DNA of 64,000 bases from Thiodiazotropha sp040506275 (GTDB lineage Bacteria; Pseudomonadota; Gammaproteobacteria; Chromatiales; Chromatiaceae), in assembly GCA_040506275.1 (NCBI GenBank), contig JBEVXD010000012.1, positions 1 to 64,000 on the forward strand, written 5' to 3'. How positions within the stretch are numbered: position 1 is the first letter of the stretch; every line of letters begins with the position of its first letter. Positions 36,269-46,119 of the stretch are shown one piece after another. The notes below the pieces were generated by a model. It had not been told where the DNA came from and made no database searches. It saw only the letters and a list, made by a program, of their open reading frames with translations. The translations under genes and the position numbers were made by a program.

Positions 36269-36352
36269 ATTTAGAAAATAGGTGGTTACGACCTCCCATT
36301 TTCGGATACGACAGGATGGGCCATGTGCCCATTTTTTATTGCGGTGGGAAAA

Positions 36353-36811
36353 ATGAGGTCTGCACCAGAAAAACTTAAAACCCTTGTACGCCAGGAGGTT
36401 GAACTACTGGGCTTTGAGCTGGTGGGCATTGAACTGACCGGGCAAGGCAAGGGTGGATCGTTGTTACGGGTCTATATAGACCATGAAGAGGGTATAGTTA
36501 TGGATGACTGCGTACAGGTCAGCCATCAGATCAGTGGCGTGCTTGATGTGGAAGATCCAATCAAAGAGCATTACCAGCTGGAAGTCTCTTCACCTGGAAT
36601 GGATAGGCCGCTGTTCGAAAAAGCGCATTTCGAGCGTTTTAAGGGCAGTAAGGTGCGGGTTAAGACCCAAACAAAGATAGATGGTCGTCACCGTTTCACT
36701 GGTGAACTGGGTGGCGTGGAAGATAATCAGGTTTTAATTGAAGAAGATGGGACACTCTATCGAATTCAGATCGATCTGATCGATTCGGCTCGTGTGATAC
36801 CGGAATTTTGA
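36353..36811 (+). CDS. rimP: Ribosome maturation factor RimP
   Basis: 152 residues, the family length. Motifs are LGFELVGIELTGQGKGG, LLRVYIDHEEGI and YQLEVSSPGMDRPLF, followed by a C-terminal SH3-like domain (FTGELGGVEDNQVLIEEDG). It is needed for 30S subunit assembly. An upstream in-frame start at 36323 exists, but ATG at 36353 after GGTGGGAA gives the usual N-terminus. First gene of the nusA-infB block. Confidence 0.95.
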   Translation: MRSAPEKLKTLVRQEVELLGFELVGIELTGQGKGGSLLRVYIDHEEGIVMDDCVQVSHQISGVLDVEDPIKEHYQLEVSSPGMDRPLFEKAHFERFKGSKVRVKTQTKIDGRHRFTGELGGVEDNQVLIEEDGTLYRIQIDLIDSARVIPEF

Positions 36812-36826
36812 ATTAGGAAACATTTG

Positions 36827-38320
36827 ATGAGTAAAGAGATACTGCTGGTCGTTGATGCGGTTTCCAATGAAAAAGATGTCGGAAAGATCATCATCTTTGA
36901 GGCTATTGAAGCCGCGTTGGCATCTGCCACTCGAAAGAGAAATGGTGATGATATTCTGGTGCGAGTGGCCATAGATCGCACTTCCGGGGACTACGATACC
37001 TACAGACGCTGGGAAGTTGTGGAGACTTACGCGGAAGACGAGCCAGATGCCCCGTTGCGGCAGATTATTCTGGATGCTGCACGTGAGGAGAATCCAAATA
37101 TCCAGGTCGGCGAGTTTGTCGAGGAACCGATTGAATCAATCGAATTCGGACGAATTGCTGCCCAGGCCGCTAAACAGGTTATTGTACAGAAGGTACGAGA
37201 AGCCGAGCGGGCCAAAGTGGTTGAGGCCTTCAAAGGTCGTGAGGGTGAATTGGTTACCGGTGTGGTCAAGCGTATCGACCGGGGTAACATCTTCATGGAT
37301 CTGGGCGGAAATGCTGAGGCATTCATAGGCCGCGAACACATGATTCCAAAAGAATCGATTCGGGTAGGTGACCGTATTCGCGGTTATCTCTATGAAGTCA
37401 GGTCCGAACCGAGAGGTCCACAGCTGTTTATCAGTCGTACCATGCCGGAGTTACTGATCGAGCTGTTCAAGCTTGAAGTGCCAGAGGTTGGTGAAGGACT
37501 GATCGATATCAGGAGCGCTGCGCGGGATGCCGGGTTGCGCGCCAAGATTGCTGTCAAAGCGCTGGATCCACGCATTGATCCTGTAGGAGCCTGCGTTGGT
37601 ATGCGGGGTTCACGGGTACAGGCTGTATCCAATGAGCTGAACGGTGAGCGGGTCGATATCATCCTTTGGAATGACAATCCTGCTCAGTTTGTAATCAACG
37701 CCATGTCTCCAGCAGATGTGGTCTCCATCGTCGTTGATGAAGACACCCATGCAATGGATGTCGCTGTCAGCGAGGAAAATCTATCCCAGGCAATTGGCAG
37801 AGGCGGACAGAATGTCCGATTGGCCAGTCAACTGACAGGCTGGGAATTGAACGTGATGGATGAAGCCCAGGCATCTGAGAAGAGTGAGTCGGAAGCTAAG
37901 GGTTTTATTGATGCTTTCATGGATCAGTTGGATGTGGATGAAGATGTGGCTGCCATCCTGGTGCAGGAAGGTTTTACCAGTGTCGATGAAGTCGCCTATG
38001 TTCCGATTGAAGAGATGCTTACCGTCGAAGAGTTCGATGAAGATCTCGTAAATGAATTGCGTAGCAGAGCAAAGGATTTCTTACTGACCCGAGCTATCGC
38101 CAATGAAGAGGCATTCCGTGAGCCTGCAGAAGATCTGTTGGGTATGGATGGAATGGACCAACAGCTTGCTTTCACCCTCGCCGGCCGGGGGGTGGTGACC
38201 ATGGAGGATCTGGCAGAGCAGTCCATTGATGAGTTGATGGAGATTGATGACATGGATGAAGAACGGGCAGGCCAATTGATCATGACGGCGCGAGCCCCAT
38301 GGTTCGAAGAGGCAAAATAA
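36827..38320 (+). CDS. nusA: Transcription termination/antitermination factor NusA
   Basis: 497 residues, close to the E. coli length. The N-terminal RNA-polymerase-binding domain begins KEILLVVDAVSNEKD. An S1 domain (VTGVVKRIDRGNIFMDLG) and two KH domains (VGACVGMRGSRVQAV; SQAIGRGGQNVRLA) follow. Two C-terminal acidic repeats (about 360-497) are of the kind that contact the alpha subunit. TTG at 36824 is an alternative; ATG at 36827 is preferred with AGGAAA upstream. Confidence 0.97.
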   Translation: MSKEILLVVDAVSNEKDVGKIIIFEAIEAALASATRKRNGDDILVRVAIDRTSGDYDTYRRWEVVETYAEDEPDAPLRQIILDAAREENPNIQVGEFVEEPIESIEFGRIAAQAAKQVIVQKVREAERAKVVEAFKGREGELVTGVVKRIDRGNIFMDLGGNAEAFIGREHMIPKESIRVGDRIRGYLYEVRSEPRGPQLFISRTMPELLIELFKLEVPEVGEGLIDIRSAARDAGLRAKIAVKALDPRIDPVGACVGMRGSRVQAVSNELNGERVDIILWNDNPAQFVINAMSPADVVSIVVDEDTHAMDVAVSEENLSQAIGRGGQNVRLASQLTGWELNVMDEAQASEKSESEAKGFIDAFMDQLDVDEDVAAILVQEGFTSVDEVAYVPIEEMLTVEEFDEDLVNELRSRAKDFLLTRAIANEEAFREPAEDLLGMDGMDQQLAFTLAGRGVVTMEDLAEQSIDELMEIDDMDEERAGQLIMTARAPWFEEAK

Positions 38321-38411
38321 GTCATTCCTCTAGTGCTTAAAAGTAATCAAGTTCCAGCGTGAATGTGAAGCAAAGCAATAGATGGATAAGGCAAATTCGA
38401 GAGGCTGATGA

Positions 38412-41045
38412 ATGAGTGAAGTAACGGTAGCACAACTTGCGAATGTCGTTGGCATTCCTGCCGATCTGTTGATGGAGCAGTTGGCAGATGCGGGTATTAC
38501 GGCTAGAAGCCCCGATGATAGAATTTCCGATGAAGAGAAGGCGAAGCTGCTGCTGCATCTGCGTGAGAGCCATGGAAAAAAGAAGACGGCTACCGTTGCC
38601 GCTCCAAGTAAGGTAACACTGAGACGCAAAACGGTCAGCGAGTTACGTCAGCCCACGTCAAGTGGACGCACAATGAGTCGCGCTTCCGCTGCACCTGCCA
38701 AAACAGTCAGTGTTGAGGTTCGTAAAAAACGCACCTATGTTAAACGCGCCAACGTCGAATCAGGTGACGATAAAGTTCAAGATGCTGAAGAGGCACGCAA
38801 GGCGCTTGATGAACAAGCAAAATCTATTGCTGCCGTTGAGGCAGAAGTAGAAGCACGCAAAGAAGCTGAAGAGACCAAGCGCGCTGAAGCAGAAGCCACC
38901 CAAAAGGCCTTGGAAGAGGAAGAGGCTAAACAGGCTGCTGAGGAAGAGGCTAAACGTCTCGCTCAAGAAGAAGCTGTCAGAGAGGCGGAAGAACAGGCGA
39001 AGCGCGAGGTGGAGATACAGAAAGCGCAAGCAGCTCCCAAACCGGAACCAACTCCTGAACCTGTTGCTAAGGCCAAACCCGATGCCAAGTCAGAGCCGAC
39101 ACGAGGCAAGAAGGGGCGTAAAGACAGCAGACGTGACGATAGAGGTTCTCATTCAGATCGTAAAGAGTTACATGTGGCTGAAGGGTTGCGTGGCAAACGC
39201 AAGAAAAAACCGGGTAAGCAACGTAGAGCAGCTGCCAGCGCCAGCGATGCACAACATGGTTTTCAGCGTCCTACAGCGCCAGTTGTTCATGAAGTGAAAG
39301 TCCCGGATAGCATTACAGTAGCCGATCTGGCGCAGCGTATGACCATCAAAGCTGCCGAGGTGATCAAGGTTCTGATGAAGATGGGCATGATGGTAACCAT
39401 CAACCAGACTTTGGATCGTGATACTGCAACATTGGTCGTTGAAGAGATGGGTCATGTGCCTGTAGTCCAGCGCGAAGAGGATGTTGAGGCTGATCTGCTG
39501 AGTATTGATGAGGAAGCCCAAACTCAGGGTGATATGGTGCAGCGTCCCCCTGTGGTTACCATTATGGGACATGTCGATCACGGCAAAACCTCACTCCTCG
39601 ATTATATCCGTACCAGTCGTGTAGCCGCTGGAGAAGCGGGTGGTATTACCCAGCATATCGGTGCTTATCATGTGGATACTGATAAGGGCACGGTTTCATT
39701 TCTGGATACCCCTGGGCATGCGGCATTTACAGCAATGCGCGCCCGTGGTGCCAAAGTGACTGATATTGTCATCCTGGTGGTGGCTGCCGACGATGGTGTG
39801 ATGCCCCAGACCAAAGAAGCGATCCAGCATGCCAAGGCGGCTGGAGTGCCTCTGATTGTGGCAATCAACAAGATTGATAAAGAGGATGCTAATCCGGATC
39901 GAGTGATTCAGGAGCTCTCTCAGGAAGAGGTCATACCCGAGGATTGGGGTGGCGACACCATGTTCGTTCGGGTATCTGCGAAAACAGGTGTCGGTATCGA
40001 CGAATTGCTGGATGCCATACTTCTACAGGCTGAGGTACTGGAATTACGCGCTGTAGAGGTTGGGCCTGCTACAGGTTCCATAGTCGAGTCTTCACTGGAT
40101 AAAGGCAGGGGTCCTGTGGCTACCGTACTTGTTCAGACCGGAACCTTGAACCGCGGTGATATGATCGTCTCCGGTAAAGAGTTTGGTCGTGTTCGAGCCA
40201 TGTTTGACGAGAACGGTCGGTCGATCAAGACCGCTGGTCCTTCAATACCCGTAGTTGTGCTGGGACTCTCAGGTACACCGGAAGCTGGGGACGATGTGCG
40301 CGCTGTCAGTGATGAGCGCCGGGCTCGTGAGATCGCTGAACTTAGATATGATAAACAACGGTCTACTCGTTTGGCGGCGCAAAAAGCTGCCAAGCTCGAT
40401 GAGATGTTCACACAGATGGCTGAGGGCGAGAGTCAGAGCTTGAACCTGATCGTAAAGGCGGATGTACAAGGTAGTGTGGAAGCCCTCAAGGAATCGTTGA
40501 TTAAAACCTCATCTGATGAAGTGAAAGTCAGTGTCGTTGCTTCAGGTGTAGGTGGAATCAATGAGTCAGATGCCAATCTGGCTGTCACATCAAACGCGAT
40601 CATTATCGGCTTTAATGTCCGTGCAGATGCAGGTGCCCGTCGGGTGGTTGAAGAGCAGGGCATAGACATGCGTTACTACAGCATCATCTATGAAATCATC
40701 GATGATGTTAAGAAAGCGATTTCCGGCATGTTGTCGCCTGAGATTCGTGAAGAGATTATTGGTCTGGCTGAAGTGCGCGATGTATTTCGCAACTCCAAAT
40801 TGGGTGCCATTGCCGGGTGTATGGTGCTCGAGGGTATGGTCAAGCGCAACAATCCGATCCGTGTGCTGCGAGATAACGTGGTGATCTACGAAGGTGCCCT
40901 GGAATCTCTGCGACGCTTCAAGGATGATGTCAATGAAGTCAAGAATGGCACTGAGTGCGGTATCGGTGTGAAAAACTACAATGATGTTCAGCCTGGTGAT
41001 CAGATTGAAGTCTTTGAGCGCACTGAAATTGCGCGGACTGTATAG
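38412..41045 (+). CDS. infB: Translation initiation factor IF-2
   Basis: 877 residues. The N-terminal IF2_N domain is VTVAQLANVVGIPADLL. A long charged Ala/Glu/Lys-rich linker (about 120-290) follows, then a second IF2_N-like domain near 298-350. The GTPase domain has GHVDHGKTSLLDYIR (about 385), DTPGHAAF and NKIDK. Beta-barrel and C-terminal fMet-tRNA-binding domains complete it. It delivers initiator tRNA to the ribosome. An internal shorter form may exist but was not established. Confidence 0.97.
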   Translation: MSEVTVAQLANVVGIPADLLMEQLADAGITARSPDDRISDEEKAKLLLHLRESHGKKKTATVAAPSKVTLRRKTVSELRQPTSSGRTMSRASAAPAKTVSVEVRKKRTYVKRANVESGDDKVQDAEEARKALDEQAKSIAAVEAEVEARKEAEETKRAEAEATQKALEEEEAKQAAEEEAKRLAQEEAVREAEEQAKREVEIQKAQAAPKPEPTPEPVAKAKPDAKSEPTRGKKGRKDSRRDDRGSHSDRKELHVAEGLRGKRKKKPGKQRRAAASASDAQHGFQRPTAPVVHEVKVPDSITVADLAQRMTIKAAEVIKVLMKMGMMVTINQTLDRDTATLVVEEMGHVPVVQREEDVEADLLSIDEEAQTQGDMVQRPPVVTIMGHVDHGKTSLLDYIRTSRVAAGEAGGITQHIGAYHVDTDKGTVSFLDTPGHAAFTAMRARGAKVTDIVILVVAADDGVMPQTKEAIQHAKAAGVPLIVAINKIDKEDANPDRVIQELSQEEVIPEDWGGDTMFVRVSAKTGVGIDELLDAILLQAEVLELRAVEVGPATGSIVESSLDKGRGPVATVLVQTGTLNRGDMIVSGKEFGRVRAMFDENGRSIKTAGPSIPVVVLGLSGTPEAGDDVRAVSDERRAREIAELRYDKQRSTRLAAQKAAKLDEMFTQMAEGESQSLNLIVKADVQGSVEALKESLIKTSSDEVKVSVVASGVGGINESDANLAVTSNAIIIGFNVRADAGARRVVEEQGIDMRYYSIIYEIIDDVKKAISGMLSPEIREEIIGLAEVRDVFRNSKLGAIAGCMVLEGMVKRNNPIRVLRDNVVIYEGALESLRRFKDDVNEVKNGTECGIGVKNYNDVQPGDQIEVFERTEIARTV

Positions 41046-41092
41046 GTTTGGTTGTCGTCATGTTGACTGAATTTACAGACGGAGTGCGTTGA

Positions 41093-41446
41093 ATGTCTCG
41101 GGACTTTAAGCGCACTGACCGTATTGGGGCTGAATTGCAACGTGAATTGGCTGAGCTGATTCGTGAAGAGATCAAAGACTCTGCCTTGGGGATGGTGACC
41201 GTCCAGGAGGCCAGAGTTGTTCGCGATCTTTCCCAGGCCAAAGTGTTTTTCACAACCTTAGGTGCCACATTCTCCCACAAAGAGAGTGCTGAACATCTCA
41301 ATCAGGTTGCAGGCCACCTGCGATGGTTGCTTGGCCAACGTATGAAAATACGCTCGGTACCAAAACTTCTGTTTGTCTATGACGTTTCGGTAGAGCAGGG
41401 GGAGCATCTTTCCAACCTGATCTCAGAAGCGATAACAGAGAAATAA
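41093..41446 (+). CDS. rbfA: Ribosome-binding factor A
   Basis: 117 residues with a KH-like fold. Motifs are FKRTDRIGAELQRELAELIR, MVTVQEARVVRDLSQAKVFF, and KIRSVPKLLFVYDVSVEQG. It assists 16S maturation and cold adaptation. It lies between infB and truB as in most gammaproteobacteria. Confidence 0.96.
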   Translation: MSRDFKRTDRIGAELQRELAELIREEIKDSALGMVTVQEARVVRDLSQAKVFFTTLGATFSHKESAEHLNQVAGHLRWLLGQRMKIRSVPKLLFVYDVSVEQGEHLSNLISEAITEK

Positions 41447-41502
41447 ATCTGATTGGGCCTTACCCTTCCTTAATTTTTTTAGTGATTGTTTAGAGAACTA
41501 GT

Positions 41503-42426
41503 ATGGGACGTCGTCGTAATAGAGGGCGCAATATCAATGGTGTATTGCTGCTCGACAAGCCTGAAGGCATGACCTCAAATAAGGCTCTGCAAGAGGTTAA
41601 GTTTCTTTATAAGGCGGCCAAAGCCGGACATACCGGTAGCCTGGATCCATTAGCGACCGGGCTGCTGCCGATCTGTTTTGGTGAAGCAACCAAACTTTCT
41701 GCATTCCTTCTTGATGCTGATAAACGGTATCTGGTCAGGGTCAAGTTGGGTGAAACCACCACTACAGCAGATGCTGAGGGCGAGATCATCGAAACAGCTG
41801 ATCCCAGTGGTGTCACCGAAGCCGCTTTGATTGAAACCATGGCTGAGTTTCTCGGTGAGCAACAACAATTGCCGCCTATGTATTCAGCGATCAAGCATAA
41901 AGGTGAACGCCTCTACAAGCTGGCTCGTCAAGGCATTGAGGTGGAGCGTGAGCCCCGTACAATCCATATCCATGGTCTTGATCTGTTGAGCTTTGATCTA
42001 CCTGAGTTTGAAATGGATGTACGTTGTTCCAAAGGAACCTATGTTCGCACCCTGGCAGAAGATATCGGCAAACGCCTCGGTTGTGGTGCCTATGTCACAG
42101 GATTACGACGTACTGGTGTTGGTCCTTATGACGATCAATCCATGCTGACTCTGGAACAGATTCAGGAAGCCTTTGCCGAACGGCAATTCCCTGAGATGGA
42201 CGAGTGGATGTTGCCTCTGGAGAGTGCCCTTGCCGAATGGCCCGAGGTTGCTCTTTCTGCAGATGCAGCCTTCTACATGAAACAGGGTCAGCCGATACTG
42301 GTGCCGAATGCGCCAACCAGTGGCTGGGTGAGGTTGTATGCCAACGAAACCGATTTTCTCGGTGTTGGGCAGATTCTCGAAGACGGACGAGTGGCACCGA
42401 AAAGGCTGATGCAGGCCAGTAACTAA
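41503..42426 (+). CDS. truB: tRNA pseudouridine(55) synthase TruB
   Basis: 307 residues. The catalytic Asp lies in AGHTGSLDPLATGLLP. Other motifs are GVLLLDKPEGMTSN, PMYSAIKHKGERLYKLAR, and SKGTYVRTLAEDIG. A C-terminal PUA-like extension follows. It modifies U55 in the T-loop of tRNAs. A gap of 556 bases with a REP pair separates it from rpsO. Confidence 0.97.
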   Translation: MGRRRNRGRNINGVLLLDKPEGMTSNKALQEVKFLYKAAKAGHTGSLDPLATGLLPICFGEATKLSAFLLDADKRYLVRVKLGETTTTADAEGEIIETADPSGVTEAALIETMAEFLGEQQQLPPMYSAIKHKGERLYKLARQGIEVEREPRTIHIHGLDLLSFDLPEFEMDVRCSKGTYVRTLAEDIGKRLGCGAYVTGLRRTGVGPYDDQSMLTLEQIQEAFAERQFPEMDEWMLPLESALAEWPEVALSADAAFYMKQGQPILVPNAPTSGWVRLYANETDFLGVGQILEDGRVAPKRLMQASN

Positions 42427-42524
42427 GGACTTCTGGATAAGTCTGGGCCAAGCCGATTTTCGAATAGTGATTAACTCAAAGATTTGAAGTTTCAAAAGAT
42501 CTATTTGCTCTATATCCAGCGCCT

Positions 42525-42615
42525 TTGGTGGGGCATGGCCCCACCCTACAAGAAATGGGCTATCGTTCCGCTCTGCAGGACGGTCTGGGTGTAGGGTGGG
42601 GCCATGCCCCACCAA
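42525..42615. repeat. Facing pair of REP palindromes (BIME-like)
   Basis: TTGGTGGGGCATGGCCCCAC (42525 onward) and GTAGGGTGGGGCCATGCCCC (42591 onward) are the same unit in opposite orientations, 41 bases apart. Each is palindromic and the two together form a longer stem after truB. Confidence 0.85.
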
Positions 42616-42982
42616 TCACAGATGAATAGGTCTGCACCTTTTGATCTTAAGCTGTTAAGTGTTTGAATTAATTGAGTTATAAGGGAATGTCTGACTCAAT
42701 TACTGTTCTTAGCTCAATAACTCAATAGCTCTCTATTGTGGATGATCTGGTGATTATTAACCCTCTATCCAGTAAGGGGCAGAAAACTAGAGTGGGCTGA
42801 CTTGCCGTATCAGCCCAGAACGCGCATACTACGCGGTCTTCCGGGCCCTGCCCGAAATGAATTATTTAACCTGAATCAATCGATTCAGGGTTAATTTAAC
42901 CGGTCCGGTCAGCCTGAACTCATTGTCGGGTGACCTGAAAAGAGGCCACTGTATTAAAGACGTAACCTACAGGAGACACGTC
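42616..42982. promoter_or_regulatory. rpsO leader region with two hairpins
   Basis: TGGGCTGA pairs with TCAGCCCA (42793-42817), and TTAACCTGAATC pairs with GATTCAGGGTTAA (42866-42894). The region must carry the rpsO promoter. In E. coli S15 represses its own translation through a leader structure; whether these hairpins serve that here is a guess. Confidence 0.4.
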
Positions 42983-43252
42983 ATGTCAATGAGTGCAGCA
43001 GAAAAGAAAGCTATCGTCGATGAATACCAGCGCGCGCCAGGTGATACAGGTTCACCAGAGGTGCAGATCGCATTGATGACCGGCAGAATCACCCAGCTGA
43101 CCGACCATTTCAAGGAGCATAAACAGGACCACCATTCCCGTCAGGGTCTGGTACGTTTGGTCAATTCACGCCGTAAGCTCCTGGATTATCTGAAATCTAA
43201 AGATCAACAACGTTATAAAGACCTGATCGCTAGCTTAGGTCTGCGTCGTTAA
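42983..43252 (+). CDS. rpsO: 30S ribosomal protein S15
   Basis: 89 residues, exactly the usual length. Motifs are GDTGSPEVQIALMTGRITQL, HHSRQGLVRLVNSRRKLLDY and IASLGLRR. It binds 16S rRNA early in 30S assembly. The start at 42983 follows CAGGAG; the frame extends upstream to 42923 without support. Pnp follows 40 bases downstream, the conserved arrangement. Confidence 0.98.
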   Translation: MSMSAAEKKAIVDEYQRAPGDTGSPEVQIALMTGRITQLTDHFKEHKQDHHSRQGLVRLVNSRRKLLDYLKSKDQQRYKDLIASLGLRR

Positions 43253-43292
43253 ACCGTCCCCACCAATTTACAGAGTATCCAAGGATTCAACA

Positions 43293-45401
43293 GTGACATT
43301 AATAAAGAAAGAATTCCAATGGGGAGACAATAAGGTCTCCATCGAGACTGGTGAGATTGCAAGGCAGGCTGATGGTGCCGTCATGGTTAACATGGACGAC
43401 ACCGTAGTACAGGTAACCGTGGTCGAAGCGAAAAGCAGCGTACCTCGCGACTTTTTCCCGCTCACCGTGGATTATCAGGAAAAAACCTACGCTGCAGGCA
43501 TGATACCCGGCGGTTTTTTTCGCCGTGAAGGACGTCCCAGCGAAAAAGAGATCCTGACCGCGCGTCTTATCGATCGTCCGATTCGTCCTCTTTTTCCTAA
43601 GGGCTTTACCAGTGAAGTGCAGGTGATCATCACCGTCATGTCACTGAATCCTGCTGTTGATCCTGAGATTCCCTCATTGATCGGCACCTCTGCGGCATTG
43701 GCCATCTCCGGTCTGCCATTTCAGGGCCCGGTTGGTGCAGCCAGGGTTAGCTACAAGGATGGCGAATATACCCTCAACTCTCCCGCTATCGGTCTAAGTG
43801 ATAAATCCGATCTGGATCTGATTGTCTCCGGTACTGAAGACGCGGTGCTGATGGTTGAGTCTGAAGCCAATCAGCTCTCTGAAGAGGTTATGCTTGGTGC
43901 TGTGCTCTTCGGACATGAGCAATCGCAAGTTGCGATTCAGGCCATCAAAGAGCTCGCAGCAGAAGTTAACAAAGAGATCAGTGAGTTCACCCTTCCTGAG
44001 GAAGATGCAGAGCTGAAGGCCGCTGTTGAAGCTGAAGCAGCTCAGGGAATTGGTGACGCTTACAAAATCGCAGACAAGCTGGATCGTTATGCAGCGAGCG
44101 ATGCGGTAGCGGCTGCCACCGTTGAGAAACTGTCTGCCGTTGAGCTGGACGGTGCCCCACGCTGGGATAAAGACAAGATCAAGGCCCAGCTTGAGAAGCT
44201 GAAGAAAACCACCGTACGTGGACGTATTCTGGATGGCGAGCCACGCATCGATGGACGCGACACACGCACCGTGCGTCCAATCAGTGTTCGTACTGGTGTA
44301 CTGCCCCGTACTCACGGTTCAGCGCTCTTCACCCGTGGTGAGACTCAGGCTCTGGTAGTGACCACCTTGGGTACAGAGCGTGATTCCCAGATTATTGATG
44401 CCCTGGAAGGTTCACGTCGTGAGCACTTCATGCTGCACTACAACTTTCCTCCCTTCTGTGTGGGTGAGACAGGTCGTGTGGGTAGCCCCAAGCGTCGTGA
44501 GATCGGGCATGGTCGTCTGGCCAAACGTGGTGTGCTGGCCTGTATGCCAACCATCGGTGATTTCCCATACGCGATTCGAGTGGTCTCAGAGATCACAGAG
44601 TCCAATGGTTCTTCATCAATGGCCTCAGTATGTGGCACCAGCCTCTCACTGATGGACGCTGGTGTGCCGATTAAAGCACCAATCGCTGGTGTTGCCATGG
44701 GATTGATCAAAGACGGCGACAAGTTTGCTGTACTGACCGATATCATGGGTGATGAGGATCACCTTGGCGACATGGATTTCAAAGTAGCCGGCACCGCTGA
44801 AGGTATCAACGCACTGCAGATGGATATCAAGATCAACGGCATCACCAAAGAGATCATGGAGATCGCCCTGGATCAGGCCAAAGAGGGACGTATGCACATC
44901 CTGAATGAGATGAACAGTGTCATCGACACTCATCGCAATCAGATGTCTGAGCATGCCCCACGGATCATCGAGTTCAAGATCAACCCAGACAAGATTCGTG
45001 ATGTTATCGGTAAGGGTGGCGTAACCATTCGTTCAATTACTGAAGAGACTGGCGCCACCGTTGACATTACAGATGACGGCATCGTCAAGATCTTCTCGGT
45101 AGACAAGAGTGCCGGTGAAGAGGCACAGCGTCGTGTTGAGCTGATTACCGCTGATGTTGAAGTAGGTACCATCTACGAAGGCAAGGTAGCCAAGCTGATG
45201 GACTTCGGTGCATTTGTCACCATCCTACCTGGAAAGGATGGCCTGGTACATATCTCCCAGATCTCCAACGAACGTGTGGAGAAGGTCAGCGACAAGCTGT
45301 CTGAAGGTGATGTGATCAAGGTTAAAGTGCTTGAAGTTGATAAGCAGGGCCGCATCCGTCTCAGCATGAAGGCGATTGATGAAGCTGAAGCAGAAGCCTG
45401 A
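43293..45401 (+). CDS. pnp: Polyribonucleotide nucleotidyltransferase (PNPase)
   Basis: 702 residues, GTG start preceded by AAGGATT. Two RNase PH domains flank a helical linker; core motifs are FFRREGRPSEKEILTARLID and the active-site region SNGSSSMASVCGTSLSLMDAG. A KH domain (IRDVIGKGGVTIRSITEETG) and an S1 domain (GTIYEGKVAKLMDFGAFV) follow. It degrades RNA phosphorolytically in the degradosome. A decayed copy of its S1 part lies at 45751-45998. Confidence 0.98.
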   Translation: MTLIKKEFQWGDNKVSIETGEIARQADGAVMVNMDDTVVQVTVVEAKSSVPRDFFPLTVDYQEKTYAAGMIPGGFFRREGRPSEKEILTARLIDRPIRPLFPKGFTSEVQVIITVMSLNPAVDPEIPSLIGTSAALAISGLPFQGPVGAARVSYKDGEYTLNSPAIGLSDKSDLDLIVSGTEDAVLMVESEANQLSEEVMLGAVLFGHEQSQVAIQAIKELAAEVNKEISEFTLPEEDAELKAAVEAEAAQGIGDAYKIADKLDRYAASDAVAAATVEKLSAVELDGAPRWDKDKIKAQLEKLKKTTVRGRILDGEPRIDGRDTRTVRPISVRTGVLPRTHGSALFTRGETQALVVTTLGTERDSQIIDALEGSRREHFMLHYNFPPFCVGETGRVGSPKRREIGHGRLAKRGVLACMPTIGDFPYAIRVVSEITESNGSSSMASVCGTSLSLMDAGVPIKAPIAGVAMGLIKDGDKFAVLTDIMGDEDHLGDMDFKVAGTAEGINALQMDIKINGITKEIMEIALDQAKEGRMHILNEMNSVIDTHRNQMSEHAPRIIEFKINPDKIRDVIGKGGVTIRSITEETGATVDITDDGIVKIFSVDKSAGEEAQRRVELITADVEVGTIYEGKVAKLMDFGAFVTILPGKDGLVHISQISNERVEKVSDKLSEGDVIKVKVLEVDKQGRIRLSMKAIDEAEAEA

Positions 45402-45439
45402 TCTTTTTCGGGTCTGGTGATAGACCCGGAATCAGGTTG

Positions 45440-45469
45440 AAAAAAAGGGGCCGGTCGGCCCCTTTTTTT
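45440..45469 (+). terminator. Rho-independent terminator after pnp
   Basis: A-run, GGGGCCG-GT-CGGCCCC, then seven T, 38 bases after the pnp stop. It ends the rpsO-pnp transcript. Confidence 0.93.
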
Positions 45470-45597
45470 ATGCATTTTTCATGCGCTACAAAAAAATAGA
45501 GTAATCTAAAGATATTAATCTGAACGTATAAAAATAACTAAAAGGGCCGGGCAGGCAGAAAAAAATCACTCAAGGCCAACTACCCCAGGTAAAGTAT

Positions 45598-45619
45598 GTA
45601 GGGTGCGGCCTGCCGCACC
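45598..45619. repeat. Diverged REP palindrome
   Basis: GTAGGGTGCGGCCTGCCGCA then CC: the same outline as the GTGGGGC family with compensating changes on both arms, so the hairpin is kept. Confidence 0.65.
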
Positions 45620-45750
45620 AAAAAACCACCCACCACGAAGCAAATACCTAAACAAAATACACGCCACCTGCTAATAGTAAGTGTGCGGTCATTAACAAAG
45701 AAAATACATTTCGCAAACTATGGACTAATTAACACCCGGGTAACTTATAA

Positions 45751-45998
45751 GAAGAGGGTGGGCATTGTGTTGAGCTAATAACTTCCGATGTTAAAGTTGG
45801 CACAATCTACAAAGGCAAGGTCATCAAGCAGATGGACTTCGGTGCATATGTCCACATCCTGCCTGGAATGTATGGTCTGCCACATATTTCCCAGATCTCC
45901 AATGAACGTGTAGAGAAGATTAGCGACAAGCTGTCAAACGGGGATGTGATCAGGGATCAAGTGCTTGAAGTTGATAAGTAGGGTCGCATTCGTCTTAA
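45751..45998 (+). pseudogene. Decayed duplicate of the pnp S1 domain
   Basis: About 250 bases align with pnp bases near 45115-45363 at roughly four in five positions. Shared stretches include TGTTGAGCT, ATGGACTTCGGTGCAT, TCCCAGATCTCCAA and GTGCTTGAAGTTGATAAG. The CAG that follows in pnp is TAG here, and the frame has no start. It is a partial tandem duplication left behind the pnp terminator. Confidence 0.88.
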
Positions 45999-46119
45999 TT
46001 GGCCAGTAAATCTATCTTTAGTCATTCGATTCTTTAATTGACTGCAGGCTATTGTGTATCAAGGTGTCAAAAGGGTAGTATTCGAATCACATAGAGAGCA
46101 TTTAATACAAGGAGTTTTC

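Noticed and set aside
36085..36352. Initiator tRNA gene expected before rimP in some gammaproteobacteria
   Set aside because: No acceptor-stem/T-loop pattern (GGTTCGA-type) was found; only the promoter and terminator are visible.
36163..36378. 71-codon frame upstream of rimP
   Set aside because: It runs through the inferred promoter and the leader terminator and overlaps rimP in another frame.
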